From Vibrio nitrifigilis (GTDB lineage Bacteria; Pseudomonadota; Gammaproteobacteria; Enterobacterales; Vibrionaceae), in contig NZ_JADPMR010000001.1 of the NCBI RefSeq assembly GCF_015686695.1, positions 1,736,001 through 1,800,000 of the forward strand: a stretch of 64,000 nt of DNA, in the 5' to 3' direction. This document shows, piece after piece, positions 36,334-46,472 of this stretch (the stretch's first letter is position 1; the number at the start of each line of letters is the position of its first letter). The position numbers were made by a program, and so were the translations under genes. The notes under the pieces are model-generated. The model saw nothing but the letters and a program-made list of their open reading frames with translations, was not told where the DNA came from and did no database searches.

Positions 36334-36679
36334 AAATTTTGAGTTGCATAAAAGTAAGTTGCGTATTTTATCCATTACCCATCACTTAAATGCTGATTAT
36401 TTAAACACTTAACACGAGGTAATTGCTCTAAATTCCTCGTTTTTTCATTTCTAGGGGTTGTTATTCATCCCAACAAGCCTAAGATCTGATAAGACCCAGA
36501 TAACATCAAAAGGACTATTTTTCCTGATGTTATTATTTTTTGAATTCTACTCGGTATGAGAATTTTGAATTCAGCGACTTGGCGTTATCTGGGCGATACT
36601 AAAGATTACGGCGGAAATTATTCAACGTAAATTTTGGTATTTGCAGTCACATATACATTACGTCAAAAGGATTACGGCA
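36334..36679. other. Intergenic region upstream of pepN, rich in inverted repeats
   Basis: 346 bases. It contains the terminator at 36414-36446 and a second terminator-like hairpin (ATAACATCA 36500-36508, TGATGTTAT 36525-36533, then a T-run). A 10-bp inverted repeat CCCAGATAAC (36495-36504) and GTTATCTGGG (36584-36593) brackets that hairpin. pepN starts at 36680. Confidence 0.65.
36414..36446 (+). terminator. Terminator of the exported-protein gene
   Basis: ACGAGG (36414-36419) and CCTCGT (36435-36440) with an inner AATT pairing, followed by six T. Confidence 0.8.
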
Positions 36680-39286
36680 ATGGCTCAAACTCCACAAGCC
36701 AAACATAGAAAAGATTATAAACAGCCTTCCCATACTATCACTGATATCGAACTGACTTTTGATCTGCACGATACAGCGACAACAGTTACTGCTGTCTCTT
36801 ACGTTAAACAGTTAGGGAATGAAACCACACTAAACTTAGACGGTGAAGGGTTAAAGCTCGAAGCGGTTAAAGTTGATGGTGCTGATTGGCATGAATACAC
36901 CGAACTTGATGCAGGATTGGAAATCCGTGACTTACCTGCGGAATGTGAACTAACGATTGTCACCTTGATTAATCCGGAAGCGAATACGGCACTGGAAGGT
37001 TTGTATAAATCCGGTGGCGCTTTCTGTACTCAGTGTGAAGCGGAAGGGTTCCGTCGTATCACTTATTACTTAGATCGTCCGGACGTATTAGCCAAATACA
37101 CGACAACGGTTATTGCGGATAAACAGCAATACCCATTCCTATTGAGTAATGGTAACCGTATTGAAGAAGGGATGACTGACAATGGTCGTCATTGGGTGAA
37201 ATGGCAAGATCCTCATCCAAAACCCTCGTATTTGTTCGCTTTAGTTGCGGGTGACTTTGATGTTCGTCGTGATGAATATCAAACTCAATCTGGACGCAAA
37301 GTCGCGCTGGAAATCTTTGTTGATAAAGGTAACTTAGATCGCGCAAACCATGCCATGGTATCACTTATTAATGCTATGAAATGGGATGAAGAACGTTTTG
37401 ATCTAGAGTACGACCTGGATATTTATATGGTTGTGGCCGTTGATTTCTTTAACATGGGCGCAATGGAAAACAAAGGCTTGAACGTCTTTAACTCTAAATA
37501 TGTGCTTGCTAACAATCAAACGGCGACTGATACAGATTACTTAGGTATTGAATCTGTTATCGGGCATGAATATTTCCACAACTGGACAGGTAACCGCGTG
37601 ACTTGTCGCGATTGGTTCCAGTTGAGTTTGAAAGAAGGTTTAACCGTTTTCCGTGATCAAGAATTTTCATCAGATTTAGGTTCTCGCGCAGTCAACCGTA
37701 TTAATAATGTACGTATTATTCGCGGCCCTCAATTTGCTGAAGATGCGAGCCCAATGTCTCATCCAATTCGTCCAGAACAAGTGATTGAGATGAACAACTT
37801 CTACACGGTAACCGTGTATGAAAAAGGTAGTGAAGTTATTCGTATGATGCACACTCTTCTGGGTGAAGAGGGGTTCCAAAAAGGCATGAAGTTATACTTT
37901 GAACGCCATGATGGTACTGCAGCAACATGCGAAGATTTTGTTTCTGCAATGGAAGACGCTTCCGGCATTGATCTTAAACAGTTCCGTCTATGGTATAGCC
38001 AATCGGGTACGCCAACCGTCACTGTTTCAAGTGACTATGACGCGCAAGCTAAAACGTATGCGTTAACCGTAGAGCAGGTAACCGAACCAACCCAAGATCA
38101 AAAAGAAAAACAACCACTGCACATTCCTTTCGACATAGAATTGTACGCAAAAGATGGTCAAGTGATTGAGTTACAGTGTAATGGAAAGCCCGTTCATCAT
38201 GTCTTGGATGTGAAAGAAGCAAAACAGACGTTTGTGTTTGAGAACGTGGCTGAGCAGCCAATTCCGTCATTACTTCGCGAATTTTCAGCACCGGTAAAAT
38301 TGGTTTACGATTACCAAGATGACGAACTTACATTCCTAATGGTTCATTCTCGAAATGAGTTTGCACGTTGGGATGCAGGGCAGATGCTATTAGCAAAATA
38401 CATCCGCAGTAACGTTGAACAGGTACAAAACGGTAAAGCAGTTGAATTACCGGAAGCCGTTATTGATGCATTCCGCGGGGTATTACTCAGTGATGAACTG
38501 GAACCGGCATTTATTGCTGAAATGTTATCACTACCTAATCACAACGAAGTGTCTGGTTGGTATAAAACTGTTGATGTTGATGCCATTGCTACTGTTCTAA
38601 AAGCGATCAAGCAACAGTTGGCTGATAATTTAGCTGATGAATTTGGTGCGACTTACCATACGCTGAAACAAACAGAATACACTATCGAGCACGCTGCGAT
38701 CGGTAAACGAGCATTACGTAATGTATGTTTGAGTTACTTAGCGTTAACTGATCAAGGCGAAGCTTTAGTGAAAGCGCAATACGACAGTGCAAATAACATG
38801 ACAGATACGATGGCAGCGATGTCGGCAGCAAACTCTGCTCAACTCGCATGCCGTGCTTCTATCATGGAAGACTACAGCAATAAGTGGAAACACGATGGCT
38901 TAGTTATGGATAAGTGGTTTATTTTGCAGGGTACAAATCCAGCATCGGATGCATTAGCCAATATCAAAGCAACGATGAACCATGAAGCGTTTAGTTTGAA
39001 AAACCCGAACCGTACACGCAGTTTAGTGGGGAGTTTCTTTGCCAATAACGCAGTGAACTTCCATGCGAAATCGGGTGAAGGGTATCGCTTTGCTGGTGAA
39101 ATTCTTCGTGAATTAAACAGCAGTAATCCACAAGTTGCATCACGTCTTATCGACCCATTACTTAAATTCCGTCGTTATGATGAAGAGCGTCAAGCATTGA
39201 TTAAAAAAGAGCTTGAAACACTCAAAGGTTTAGACAACCTAGCGAATGACTTGTATGAAAAAGTGACTAAAGCATTAGAAGGCTAA
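36680..39286 (+). CDS. pepN: Aminopeptidase N (M1 family)
   Basis: 868 residues from ATG 36680 (MAQTPQAKHRKDYKQP), with AAAAGGA upstream. In-frame codons back to 36641 lack a better site. Cytoplasmic zinc aminopeptidase with broad specificity. Substrate-anchoring motif MGAMENKGLN, zinc motif HEYFHNWTGNR followed 19 residues later by LKEGLTVFRDQEF, and TVYEKGSEVIRMMH with the catalytic Tyr. Length equals E. coli PepN (870). Own terminator downstream. Confidence 0.97.
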   Translation: MAQTPQAKHRKDYKQPSHTITDIELTFDLHDTATTVTAVSYVKQLGNETTLNLDGEGLKLEAVKVDGADWHEYTELDAGLEIRDLPAECELTIVTLINPEANTALEGLYKSGGAFCTQCEAEGFRRITYYLDRPDVLAKYTTTVIADKQQYPFLLSNGNRIEEGMTDNGRHWVKWQDPHPKPSYLFALVAGDFDVRRDEYQTQSGRKVALEIFVDKGNLDRANHAMVSLINAMKWDEERFDLEYDLDIYMVVAVDFFNMGAMENKGLNVFNSKYVLANNQTATDTDYLGIESVIGHEYFHNWTGNRVTCRDWFQLSLKEGLTVFRDQEFSSDLGSRAVNRINNVRIIRGPQFAEDASPMSHPIRPEQVIEMNNFYTVTVYEKGSEVIRMMHTLLGEEGFQKGMKLYFERHDGTAATCEDFVSAMEDASGIDLKQFRLWYSQSGTPTVTVSSDYDAQAKTYALTVEQVTEPTQDQKEKQPLHIPFDIELYAKDGQVIELQCNGKPVHHVLDVKEAKQTFVFENVAEQPIPSLLREFSAPVKLVYDYQDDELTFLMVHSRNEFARWDAGQMLLAKYIRSNVEQVQNGKAVELPEAVIDAFRGVLLSDELEPAFIAEMLSLPNHNEVSGWYKTVDVDAIATVLKAIKQQLADNLADEFGATYHTLKQTEYTIEHAAIGKRALRNVCLSYLALTDQGEALVKAQYDSANNMTDTMAAMSAANSAQLACRASIMEDYSNKWKHDGLVMDKWFILQGTNPASDALANIKATMNHEAFSLKNPNRTRSLVGSFFANNAVNFHAKSGEGYRFAGEILRELNSSNPQVASRLIDPLLKFRRYDEERQALIKKELETLKGLDNLANDLYEKVTKALEG

Positions 39287-39305
39287 GCCTTTTATCCGTA
39301 AAATG

Positions 39306-39331
39306 AGTGGCACCTAGGGTGCCACTTTTTT
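39306..39331 (+). terminator. Terminator of pepN
   Basis: AGTGGCACC (39306-39314) and GGTGCCACT (39318-39326) with a three-base loop and a run of six T. Confidence 0.93.
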
Positions 39332-39337
39332 ATTGTT

Positions 39338-39556
39338 ATGAATCAATATTATTTTTCGCTTAACATCTCTTATCAACGCTTTTTTGAGTATTACTCTGGA
39401 GCGGCAGCCACGGTGATGGTCGTGACGGATAATGGGCTGCGACTACAATTACCCGCAGCGCGTTTTCGTCCGCATTTAAGCCAACTGGGAATTCGAGGTC
39501 GGTTTCGCTTAACCACCGATAGTCATAATAAATTCAAACAACTAGATAAATTATAA
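39338..39556 (+). CDS. DUF2835 family small protein
   Basis: 72 residues, small cytoplasmic protein of a gammaproteobacterial family. It begins MNQYYFSLNISYQRFFEYYS and contains VVTDNGLRLQLPAARFRPHL and GIRGRFRLTTDSHNKF, the conserved block. Function unknown. It starts only seven bases after the pepN terminator T-run, so some expression probably comes from read-through; no clear ribosome site is seen before the ATG. Confidence 0.82.
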   Translation: MNQYYFSLNISYQRFFEYYSGAAATVMVVTDNGLRLQLPAARFRPHLSQLGIRGRFRLTTDSHNKFKQLDKL

Positions 39557-39813
39557 TCTCAATATAAAGAGGTAGATGAAACCGGACACAACCGTTTTAT
39601 CTGTTTAACCGTACTAATCCCTCAGATTATATAAGTGTAAAGTCAATCTAACGCACAATTTTAAACATTTCCTCTGTTAGCGTATTCAAAAGTGTTAACG
39701 TGCAGTAAATAAAAGGTAAATAATCTCTTTACAATTAGCAGGCATTATCCAATGTAAGCACTATGCTTACATCATATTAATAGCGAAATGTCATGTTAAT
39801 CTTGGAGTTGCCT

Positions 39814-42800
39814 ATGACCGCTCGTGAAACTTTGATGCCGGTTCTACTCGAAAAAGTCTATCAATTGATTCAAGATCGATTAGAACTTGCTCAGCAGCCT
39901 TTAGTTACTCAACTAGCCCAACATCTTTTCAGTAACATCTCTCAGGATGATTTAGTCTCACGGAATGAGTCAGATCTCTACGGAGCCATTGTGAGTTTAT
40001 GGCACCATATTAGTGAAAAATCCGCAGATGAACAGTCGGTTAGGGTATTTAATCCAACAGTAAGCCGTCAAGGGTGGCAATCCACTCATACCATTGTTGA
40101 AATTGTGGTACCTGATAGCCCGTTTTTAGTGGATTCAATAAAAATGGCATTAAGCCGGTTAGATTTAACCTCGCACTTGATGCTGAATGGACCAACGCAA
40201 ATTGCGCGTAACAAACGGGGCACGATAACCAGCATTAATCAGAGCAAGGGAAATTGGCATTCACTGTTTCATATTGAAGTTGACCGCCTTAATACCCAAG
40301 AAGAAATGGATGAGTTAAAAAACGAATTACTCTCCATGCTTGGCGATACCAAACTTGTTGTTAATGATTGGCAGCCAATGGTGAGCAAGCTCTCTCAGGT
40401 GGTGGATCAACTAGAAGCGGATCGTAAACAGATTCCGATCGAAGACGATCGTTTCGCCGAAACAATAGAATTCCTGCGCTGGCTTGGCGATCATAATTTT
40501 ACTTTTATGGGCTATAAGGAATTCGATCTGGTCGAAAATAATGGTGAGACAGAGCTCGTACCTACCAAGGAGCAAGGATTAGGATTGTTTTCTCAACCAG
40601 AAAAAGCTCGCCGTATTAAACTCACCGAATTTTCCGATTCTGCCCGTTTGGAAGCACAAAAACCGTATTTACTGATTGTGACCAAAGGTAATAAGCAGTC
40701 TAAGATCCATCGTCCGGCCTATACCGATTACATTGGGATTAAAAAGTTTGATAAGAATGGCAAAGTCGTGGGTGAGCATCGGTTTACGGGCTTGTACACG
40801 TCTGCTGTCTATAATCAAAGTGTAGAAAGCATTCCTCTAATTTGTGAAAAAGTGCAGCGGATCATTGAAGCCAGCCGATATCGCTTAGGATCGTATGCTC
40901 ATAAAGCGCTCCATAATATTTTAGAAAACTATCCACGCGATGAACTGCTTCAATCCTCTGAAGAAGAATTACTGGAAGTTGGTATGGGCGTGGTGCAGAT
41001 GCAAGATCGGGATCTATTACGCCTGTTTGTCCGGCGTGATCCTTTCGGACGTTTCTTTAGCTGCATGGTTTACGTATCAAAAGATCGTTATAACACCGAA
41101 CTTCGACGTCAAACTCAACGGATCTTTAAACGCTATTTTGGTTGTCAGCAAGAGGTGGAATTTACCACTTACTTTTCAGAAAGCCCACTGGCTAGAACCC
41201 ACTATATCGTGAGGGTTGACGACAATAATATGGAAGTGAATATCAATAAAATAGAGCAGAACTTGATGGAAGCATCGACCACTTGGGATGATCGTCTCTC
41301 TGAAGCCATCATTGCCAATTTTGGTGAAAGTACTGGGTTGCCACTCTCAAAAGAATATATGCGGGCTTTCCCACGGTCATATAAAGAAGATGTGATGCCA
41401 GGCTCAGCGGTTGCTGACATCGAGCGGCTTGAAGAACTTAACGAGAATCACAAATTGGGGATGTTGTTTTACCGACCTCAAGAAGAGCGCAGCAACTCTA
41501 AAGCAGTACGATTAAAACTGTATCACCGTGCAGAACCTATCCATCTATCTGATGTCATGCCGATGTTGGAAAATTTAGGGCTACGAGTCATCGGTGAATC
41601 GCCTTATGAAGTGGTTAAAACGAATCTCCAAACGTATTGGATTCTCGATTTCTCAATGCTGCATAAAAGCGATAAGGATGTTGATTTACGTGAAGCGCGT
41701 GATCGTTTTCAACATGCTTTTGCTCAGATTTGGGCTGGGGAATTAGAGAGTGATGGTTTCAACCGTTTAGTGTTAGATGCTGCGCTCACTGGGCGTGAAG
41801 TTTCTATTTTACGATCATATGCACGATATATGCGCCAAGTGGGGTTTCCGTTTAGTCAGCACTATATCGAAGAGACTCTAAATCATTATCCGGATCTTGC
41901 GAAAACCCTAGTGGCGTTATTTGTGCGCCGTTTTGATCCAAAATACAAAGGAGCAAATAAAGGTCAGCAAGATTTGATCAAACAGATAACCGATCAGCTC
42001 GAACACGTAGAGAGTTTAGATGATGATAGGATCATCCGCCGTTATATGGAGATGATTTTAGCCACATTGCGTACCAACTATTACCAAACTGATGAATTGG
42101 GCGCAGTTAAACCTTGGCTTGCCCTGAAAATGGAGCCAAGAGCGATTCCTGAAATACCAGCACCGGTTCCTGCCTTTGAGATTTTTGTCTATGCACCTGA
42201 TATGGAAGGGGTTCACCTGCGCGGTGGTAAAGTGGCACGGGGCGGATTACGTTGGTCTGATCGCCAAGAAGATTTCCGTACTGAAATTCTAGGACTAGTC
42301 AAAGCACAACAAGTTAAAAATACAGTGATTGTTCCTGTTGGTGCGAAAGGCGGCTTTGTGTGTAAGAAGCAACCATTGCTGACTAGCCGAGATGACATCT
42401 TTGCTGAAGGGCAACGTTGCTATAAACGTTTTATCCGCGCTTTATTGGACGTGTCAGATAACATTGTTGAAGGTGAAATCGTACCACCGAAAAATGTGGT
42501 GCGCCATGATGAAGATGATCCTTATTTGGTTGTAGCTGCTGATAAAGGCACGGCAACGTTCTCTGATTTGGCCAATTCTGTCTCTCAAGAATATAACTTC
42601 TGGCTCGGGGATGCCTTTGCCTCTGGTGGTTCTAATGGTTATGACCATAAGGCTATGGGGATTACCGCAAAAGGGGGATGGGAGTCGGTAAAACGGCATT
42701 TCCGTGAAATGGGTATTGATTGTCAAACGACAGATTTTACTGCCATTGGTGTGGGTGATATGGCGGGCGACGTGTTTGGTAATGGGATGTTGCTTTCGAA

Positions 42801-44655
42801 ACATACTCAATTGCAAGCAGCGTTTAACCATATCAATATCTTTATTGATCCCAATCCTGATGCTGCAGCGAGTTGGCAAGAACGGGATCGTCTATTTAAT
42901 CTGCCACGATCCAGCTGGGAAGATTATGATCAGTCTTTGATCTCGAAAGGCGGCGGAATCTTCTCGCGCAAAGCAAAATCGATTCCTTTGTCTCCAGAAA
43001 TTCAAAAAATGTTAGGGATAAAGAAAGCATCATTAGCGCCAAACGATCTGATTAAAGCGATTTTACGCATGGAAGTGGATCTACTGTGGAATGGTGGGAT
43101 CGGAACTTATGTGAAGTCTTCCAGTGAAACTCATACTGATGTCGGTGATCGCGCTAATGATGCGTTACGTATCGATGGCCGAGAGTTACGCGCTAAAGTG
43201 GTTGGTGAAGGCGGTAACCTTGGTATGACACAGAAAGGACGTATTGAATATGCGCTGAATGGCGGACGTGTTAACACGGACTTTGTCGATAACGTGGGTG
43301 GCGTTGATTGTTCTGATAATGAAGTGAACATTAAAATCTTCTTGAATTCGCTGGTGGCTAACGGCGATCTCACGGTGAAGCAGCGTAACCAAACTTTAGA
43401 AAAAATGGAGCAAGAAGTCGGAGAGATCGTGCTCGAAGACGCATACTGCCAGTCTGAATCTATTTCGATTACTGAACATCAGGGTGTCTCGGTGATGAAA
43501 GAGCAAATGCGCTTTATTCATACCATGGAGAAATCCGGTTATTTGGATCGTGCTCTAGAATACATCCCCGATGACGAGACATTACTAGAACGAGAAAAGC
43601 AGGGACAGGGGTTAACTCGACCTGAAGTTTCCGTTCTCATTGCATACAGTAAAATGCTGTTAAAAGAGCAGCTTGCTTGTGAAGGAATAGCCGACGATGA
43701 GTACCATGCCAAGCAGTTAGTGCAATACTTCCCAACGGAGTTACGCCGTCACTATTCATCACAAATGCCAACTCATCCATTGCGTGTGGAAATCATTGCG
43801 ACTGCATTAGCCAATCAGATGGTGAATGAAATGGGCTGTAATTTCGTGACACGTCTTCAGGATGAAACTGGCTCTAATGTGATTGATATTGCGAATGCGT
43901 ATGCTGCAGCGCGAGATATCTTTAGTTTTCCAACGGTGTTAAGCAAAATTCGTCAGTTGGATAATATTGCCACGTCCAAGGCGCAATATGATGTGTTCTT
44001 CGTTGTGCGCCGAACTTTACGCCGTTTAACTCGGTGGTTTTTGCGTAATCGTCAGGGTAAGCAATCGGTACAAACATTGATTGATCGTTTCCGTGGCGAT
44101 GTTCAAATTGTCATTTCTTCACTGGATCAGTTTATTGTTGAGTCAGAAGTGGCAGAGCACAACCGTATGGCACAGCGTTGGGTTGAGCAGGGGGTTGATA
44201 GCGAAACCGCTAATTATGTGGCTCGGTTATCGAGCTTGTATTCAGCGTTGGATATTTCAAGTGTTGCAAAAGAAAGAGGGCAAACAGTACAAAAAACGGC
44301 GCATGTGTACTTTACATTGGGCGATAGACTGTCACTGCACTGGTTCTTAAATCAGATCAACAGTCAAGCGGTGGATAATAACTGGCAGGCACTTGCTAGA
44401 GCTGCTTTTAGAGAAGATCTCGATTGGCAGCAACGCCAGTTAACTGCTCAAGTGTTAGTTTGCCAATGTTCTCCAGAGGAGCTGGATGTGATGGCCGCTT
44501 TAGATGGGTGGATAGCCGCGAATGAGGTATCGTTGCAACGTTGGGAAAACATCCTCAATGAGTTCAAAGTGGGTACTGTGCATGAGTTTGCTAAGTTCTC
44601 TGTTGCACTTAGAGAGTTGATGTTGCTCAACTTAAACTGTCAAGCTGCCGAATAA
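39814..44655 (+). CDS. gdhB: NAD-specific glutamate dehydrogenase, large 180-kDa type
   Basis: 1613 residues from ATG 39814 (MTARETLMPVLLEKVYQL), with TTGGAG six bases upstream; the ATG at 39793 lacks a site. Catabolic enzyme converting glutamate to 2-oxoglutarate and ammonia. N-terminal regulatory ACT-like region with VEIVVPDSPFLVDSIKMALS. Catalytic core at about 800-1200: GGKVARGGLRWSDRQEDFRT, KNTVIVPVGAKGGFV, GITAKGGWESVKRHF, GVGDMAGDVFGNGMLLS and KVVGEGGNLGMTQKGR. The helical C-terminus ends LNCQAAE. Length and motifs match the Pseudomonas and Vibrio family. Its own terminator follows. Confidence 0.96.
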   Translation: MTARETLMPVLLEKVYQLIQDRLELAQQPLVTQLAQHLFSNISQDDLVSRNESDLYGAIVSLWHHISEKSADEQSVRVFNPTVSRQGWQSTHTIVEIVVPDSPFLVDSIKMALSRLDLTSHLMLNGPTQIARNKRGTITSINQSKGNWHSLFHIEVDRLNTQEEMDELKNELLSMLGDTKLVVNDWQPMVSKLSQVVDQLEADRKQIPIEDDRFAETIEFLRWLGDHNFTFMGYKEFDLVENNGETELVPTKEQGLGLFSQPEKARRIKLTEFSDSARLEAQKPYLLIVTKGNKQSKIHRPAYTDYIGIKKFDKNGKVVGEHRFTGLYTSAVYNQSVESIPLICEKVQRIIEASRYRLGSYAHKALHNILENYPRDELLQSSEEELLEVGMGVVQMQDRDLLRLFVRRDPFGRFFSCMVYVSKDRYNTELRRQTQRIFKRYFGCQQEVEFTTYFSESPLARTHYIVRVDDNNMEVNINKIEQNLMEASTTWDDRLSEAIIANFGESTGLPLSKEYMRAFPRSYKEDVMPGSAVADIERLEELNENHKLGMLFYRPQEERSNSKAVRLKLYHRAEPIHLSDVMPMLENLGLRVIGESPYEVVKTNLQTYWILDFSMLHKSDKDVDLREARDRFQHAFAQIWAGELESDGFNRLVLDAALTGREVSILRSYARYMRQVGFPFSQHYIEETLNHYPDLAKTLVALFVRRFDPKYKGANKGQQDLIKQITDQLEHVESLDDDRIIRRYMEMILATLRTNYYQTDELGAVKPWLALKMEPRAIPEIPAPVPAFEIFVYAPDMEGVHLRGGKVARGGLRWSDRQEDFRTEILGLVKAQQVKNTVIVPVGAKGGFVCKKQPLLTSRDDIFAEGQRCYKRFIRALLDVSDNIVEGEIVPPKNVVRHDEDDPYLVVAADKGTATFSDLANSVSQEYNFWLGDAFASGGSNGYDHKAMGITAKGGWESVKRHFREMGIDCQTTDFTAIGVGDMAGDVFGNGMLLSKHTQLQAAFNHINIFIDPNPDAAASWQERDRLFNLPRSSWEDYDQSLISKGGGIFSRKAKSIPLSPEIQKMLGIKKASLAPNDLIKAILRMEVDLLWNGGIGTYVKSSSETHTDVGDRANDALRIDGRELRAKVVGEGGNLGMTQKGRIEYALNGGRVNTDFVDNVGGVDCSDNEVNIKIFLNSLVANGDLTVKQRNQTLEKMEQEVGEIVLEDAYCQSESISITEHQGVSVMKEQMRFIHTMEKSGYLDRALEYIPDDETLLEREKQGQGLTRPEVSVLIAYSKMLLKEQLACEGIADDEYHAKQLVQYFPTELRRHYSSQMPTHPLRVEIIATALANQMVNEMGCNFVTRLQDETGSNVIDIANAYAAARDIFSFPTVLSKIRQLDNIATSKAQYDVFFVVRRTLRRLTRWFLRNRQGKQSVQTLIDRFRGDVQIVISSLDQFIVESEVAEHNRMAQRWVEQGVDSETANYVARLSSLYSALDISSVAKERGQTVQKTAHVYFTLGDRLSLHWFLNQINSQAVDNNWQALARAAFREDLDWQQRQLTAQVLVCQCSPEELDVMAALDGWIAANEVSLQRWENILNEFKVGTVHEFAKFSVALRELMLLNLNCQAAE

Positions 44656-44690
44656 TAATTGAATTGTATTGCAAATACGTCAATAATAAC

Positions 44691-44714
44691 GCCCCGTTTA
44701 CTCGGGGCTTTTTT
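44691..44714 (+). terminator. Terminator of the glutamate dehydrogenase gene
   Basis: GCCCCG (44691-44696) and CGGGGC (44703-44708) followed by TTTTTT, only 15 bases before the pyrD start. Confidence 0.9.
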
Positions 44715-44728
44715 CTTTCGGAGGCACA

Positions 44729-45739
44729 ATGCTCTACCGCTTAGCCAGATCTGGCTTTTTCAAATTGGATGCTGAAAAGGCACACGAACTTGCCATTCAG
44801 AATTTCAAACGTTTTAACGGTACTCCTCTCGATCTTTTCTACCGTCAAACTCTTCCTAACCGACCAGTAGAGTGCATGGGGTTGACGTTCAAAAACCCAG
44901 TTGGTCTTGCTGCTGGATTAGATAAAAATGGCGAATGTATTGAAGCATTTGGTGCTATGGGCTTCGGTTTTGTTGAAGTTGGCACAGTCACGCCTCGTCC
45001 ACAGCCTGGTAATGATAAACCACGCTTATTCCGCATTATACCGGCGGAAGGGATCATCAACCGCATGGGATTCAACAATAATGGTGTTGATGCGCTCGTT
45101 GAAAATGTGAAGCAGGCGAAATATGACGGTGTTATTGGTATTAACATCGGTAAAAACAAGGATACGCCAATCGAAAATGGGGTAGATGACTACCTAATTT
45201 GTATGGATAAGGTGTATGACCACGCGGGTTATATTGCAGTCAACATTAGTTCGCCAAACACACCAGGACTACGTACGCTGCAATATGGTGAGGCGTTAGA
45301 TGAATTGCTTGCGGCATTAAAGCAAAAACAAGCCGAACTGGCGAAGCAATACGATAAGTATGTTCCATTGGCACTGAAGATCGCACCAGACTTGAGTGAT
45401 GAAGAATTATCCCAAATTTGCCAGTCTTTGTTAAAAAATAACATTGATGGCGTGATAGCGACAAATACAACGTTAGATCGCAGTATGGTCGATGGAATGA
45501 AATTTGGTACTGAGACTGGCGGTTTAAGTGGTCGTCCATTGACTGCACGCAGTACAGAAGTGATCAAATGCTTGTATAAAGAGTTAGGAGATGAGATCCC
45601 GATCATTGGTGTCGGCGGGATCGATGATTATGTCTCAGCGAAAGAAAAACTACTTGCCGGGGCGAAACTGGTGCAAGTATACAGTGGCTTTATTTACAAA
45701 GGTCCAGGTTTAGTACGAGACATCGTTAAAAACCTATAG
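44729..45739 (+). CDS. pyrD: Dihydroorotate dehydrogenase (quinone), class 2
   Basis: 336 residues, membrane-associated flavoenzyme oxidising dihydroorotate to orotate in pyrimidine synthesis. The class-2 N-terminal helix MLYRLARSGFFKLDAEKAHE is present. FMN and substrate motifs: GLAAGLDKNGECIEAFGAMG, VEVGTVTPRPQPGN, NRMGFNNNGVD, VNISSPNTPGLR with the catalytic Ser, and GVGGIDDYVSAKEKLLAGA. GGAGG precedes ATG. Followed by zapC as in E. coli. Confidence 0.97.
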   Translation: MLYRLARSGFFKLDAEKAHELAIQNFKRFNGTPLDLFYRQTLPNRPVECMGLTFKNPVGLAAGLDKNGECIEAFGAMGFGFVEVGTVTPRPQPGNDKPRLFRIIPAEGIINRMGFNNNGVDALVENVKQAKYDGVIGINIGKNKDTPIENGVDDYLICMDKVYDHAGYIAVNISSPNTPGLRTLQYGEALDELLAALKQKQAELAKQYDKYVPLALKIAPDLSDEELSQICQSLLKNNIDGVIATNTTLDRSMVDGMKFGTETGGLSGRPLTARSTEVIKCLYKELGDEIPIIGVGGIDDYVSAKEKLLAGAKLVQVYSGFIYKGPGLVRDIVKNL

Positions 45740-45798
45740 ATTAGCTGAATAATAACAGCACTTGTCTATCACTAATAAAAAGTGACAAGGTGACTTTC

Positions 45799-45834
45799 AG
45801 AGGAAATGAGACATTCATTTCCTCTTTTTTTTTC
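45799..45834 (+). terminator. Terminator of pyrD
   Basis: AGAGGAAATGA (45799-45809) and TCATTTCCTCT (45815-45825), then a long T-run. Confidence 0.93.
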
Positions 45835-45929
45835 TCTGGTCACTAATAAAATTACCTCAATTCGTTGGCAAAGGTAATTAAGCGTTTACCTAAATTCTAA
45901 AAATATAATGGAAATAGAGAGAGGGCATA

Positions 45930-46472
45930 ATGCTTAAACCCAGTGATAAATGGAGCTGGTACTACTCAGATAGTGATGGTTATCTGATGCTCGATCTAGA
46001 TGATGAGATGGTGTTTCGCACCAATTTAAGCCGCAAACTTTTAGTGGATTGTGCGTTTGAATCTCAGCCATTCTCTGTCGATGATGCATCAGACTATCAG
46101 ACATATAAAGAGCAGATAGCGCATCTACCACTGAGTGAACCACGCAAAGCAGAACTCGCTTTATATTGTGTTGCAGCTAAGCGCTTCCATAAGCCTGTGC
46201 AGCCTAAGAGCTGGTTCTTTGATTACCAAGGCCTAGGGTATCAACCTGAGATGGGGGATATTGTGAGCTTGGTTAATGAATACAACCAGGGACATTTCAT
46301 TGTTCTCGATGTTGGTGATAGCGCTAGTCTATGTGCTGTTGTCGATTTAGAGGCGTTTAGCCTGAACGGGGCAAAATCATTGAGCTTTGGTCAAGTGATT
46401 AAAGTGATGCATGACAGAATGGTCTGTGCCAATGAGATATTGATTTCACATGACATTGCTCTAGTCGGTTAA
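45930..46472 (+). CDS. zapC: Cell division protein ZapC
   Basis: 180 residues. ZapC binds FtsZ and promotes lateral bundling of Z-ring filaments. It starts MLKPSDKWSWYYSDSDGYLM and contains LDLDDEMVFRTNLSRKLLV, LYCVAAKRFHKPVQPKSWFF and FIVLDVGDSASLCAVV, matching the gammaproteobacterial family in sequence and size. The pyrD-zapC order is conserved with E. coli, although a terminator separates the two. GAGAGGG lies upstream of ATG. Confidence 0.92.
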   Translation: MLKPSDKWSWYYSDSDGYLMLDLDDEMVFRTNLSRKLLVDCAFESQPFSVDDASDYQTYKEQIAHLPLSEPRKAELALYCVAAKRFHKPVQPKSWFFDYQGLGYQPEMGDIVSLVNEYNQGHFIVLDVGDSASLCAVVDLEAFSLNGAKSLSFGQVIKVMHDRMVCANEILISHDIALVG

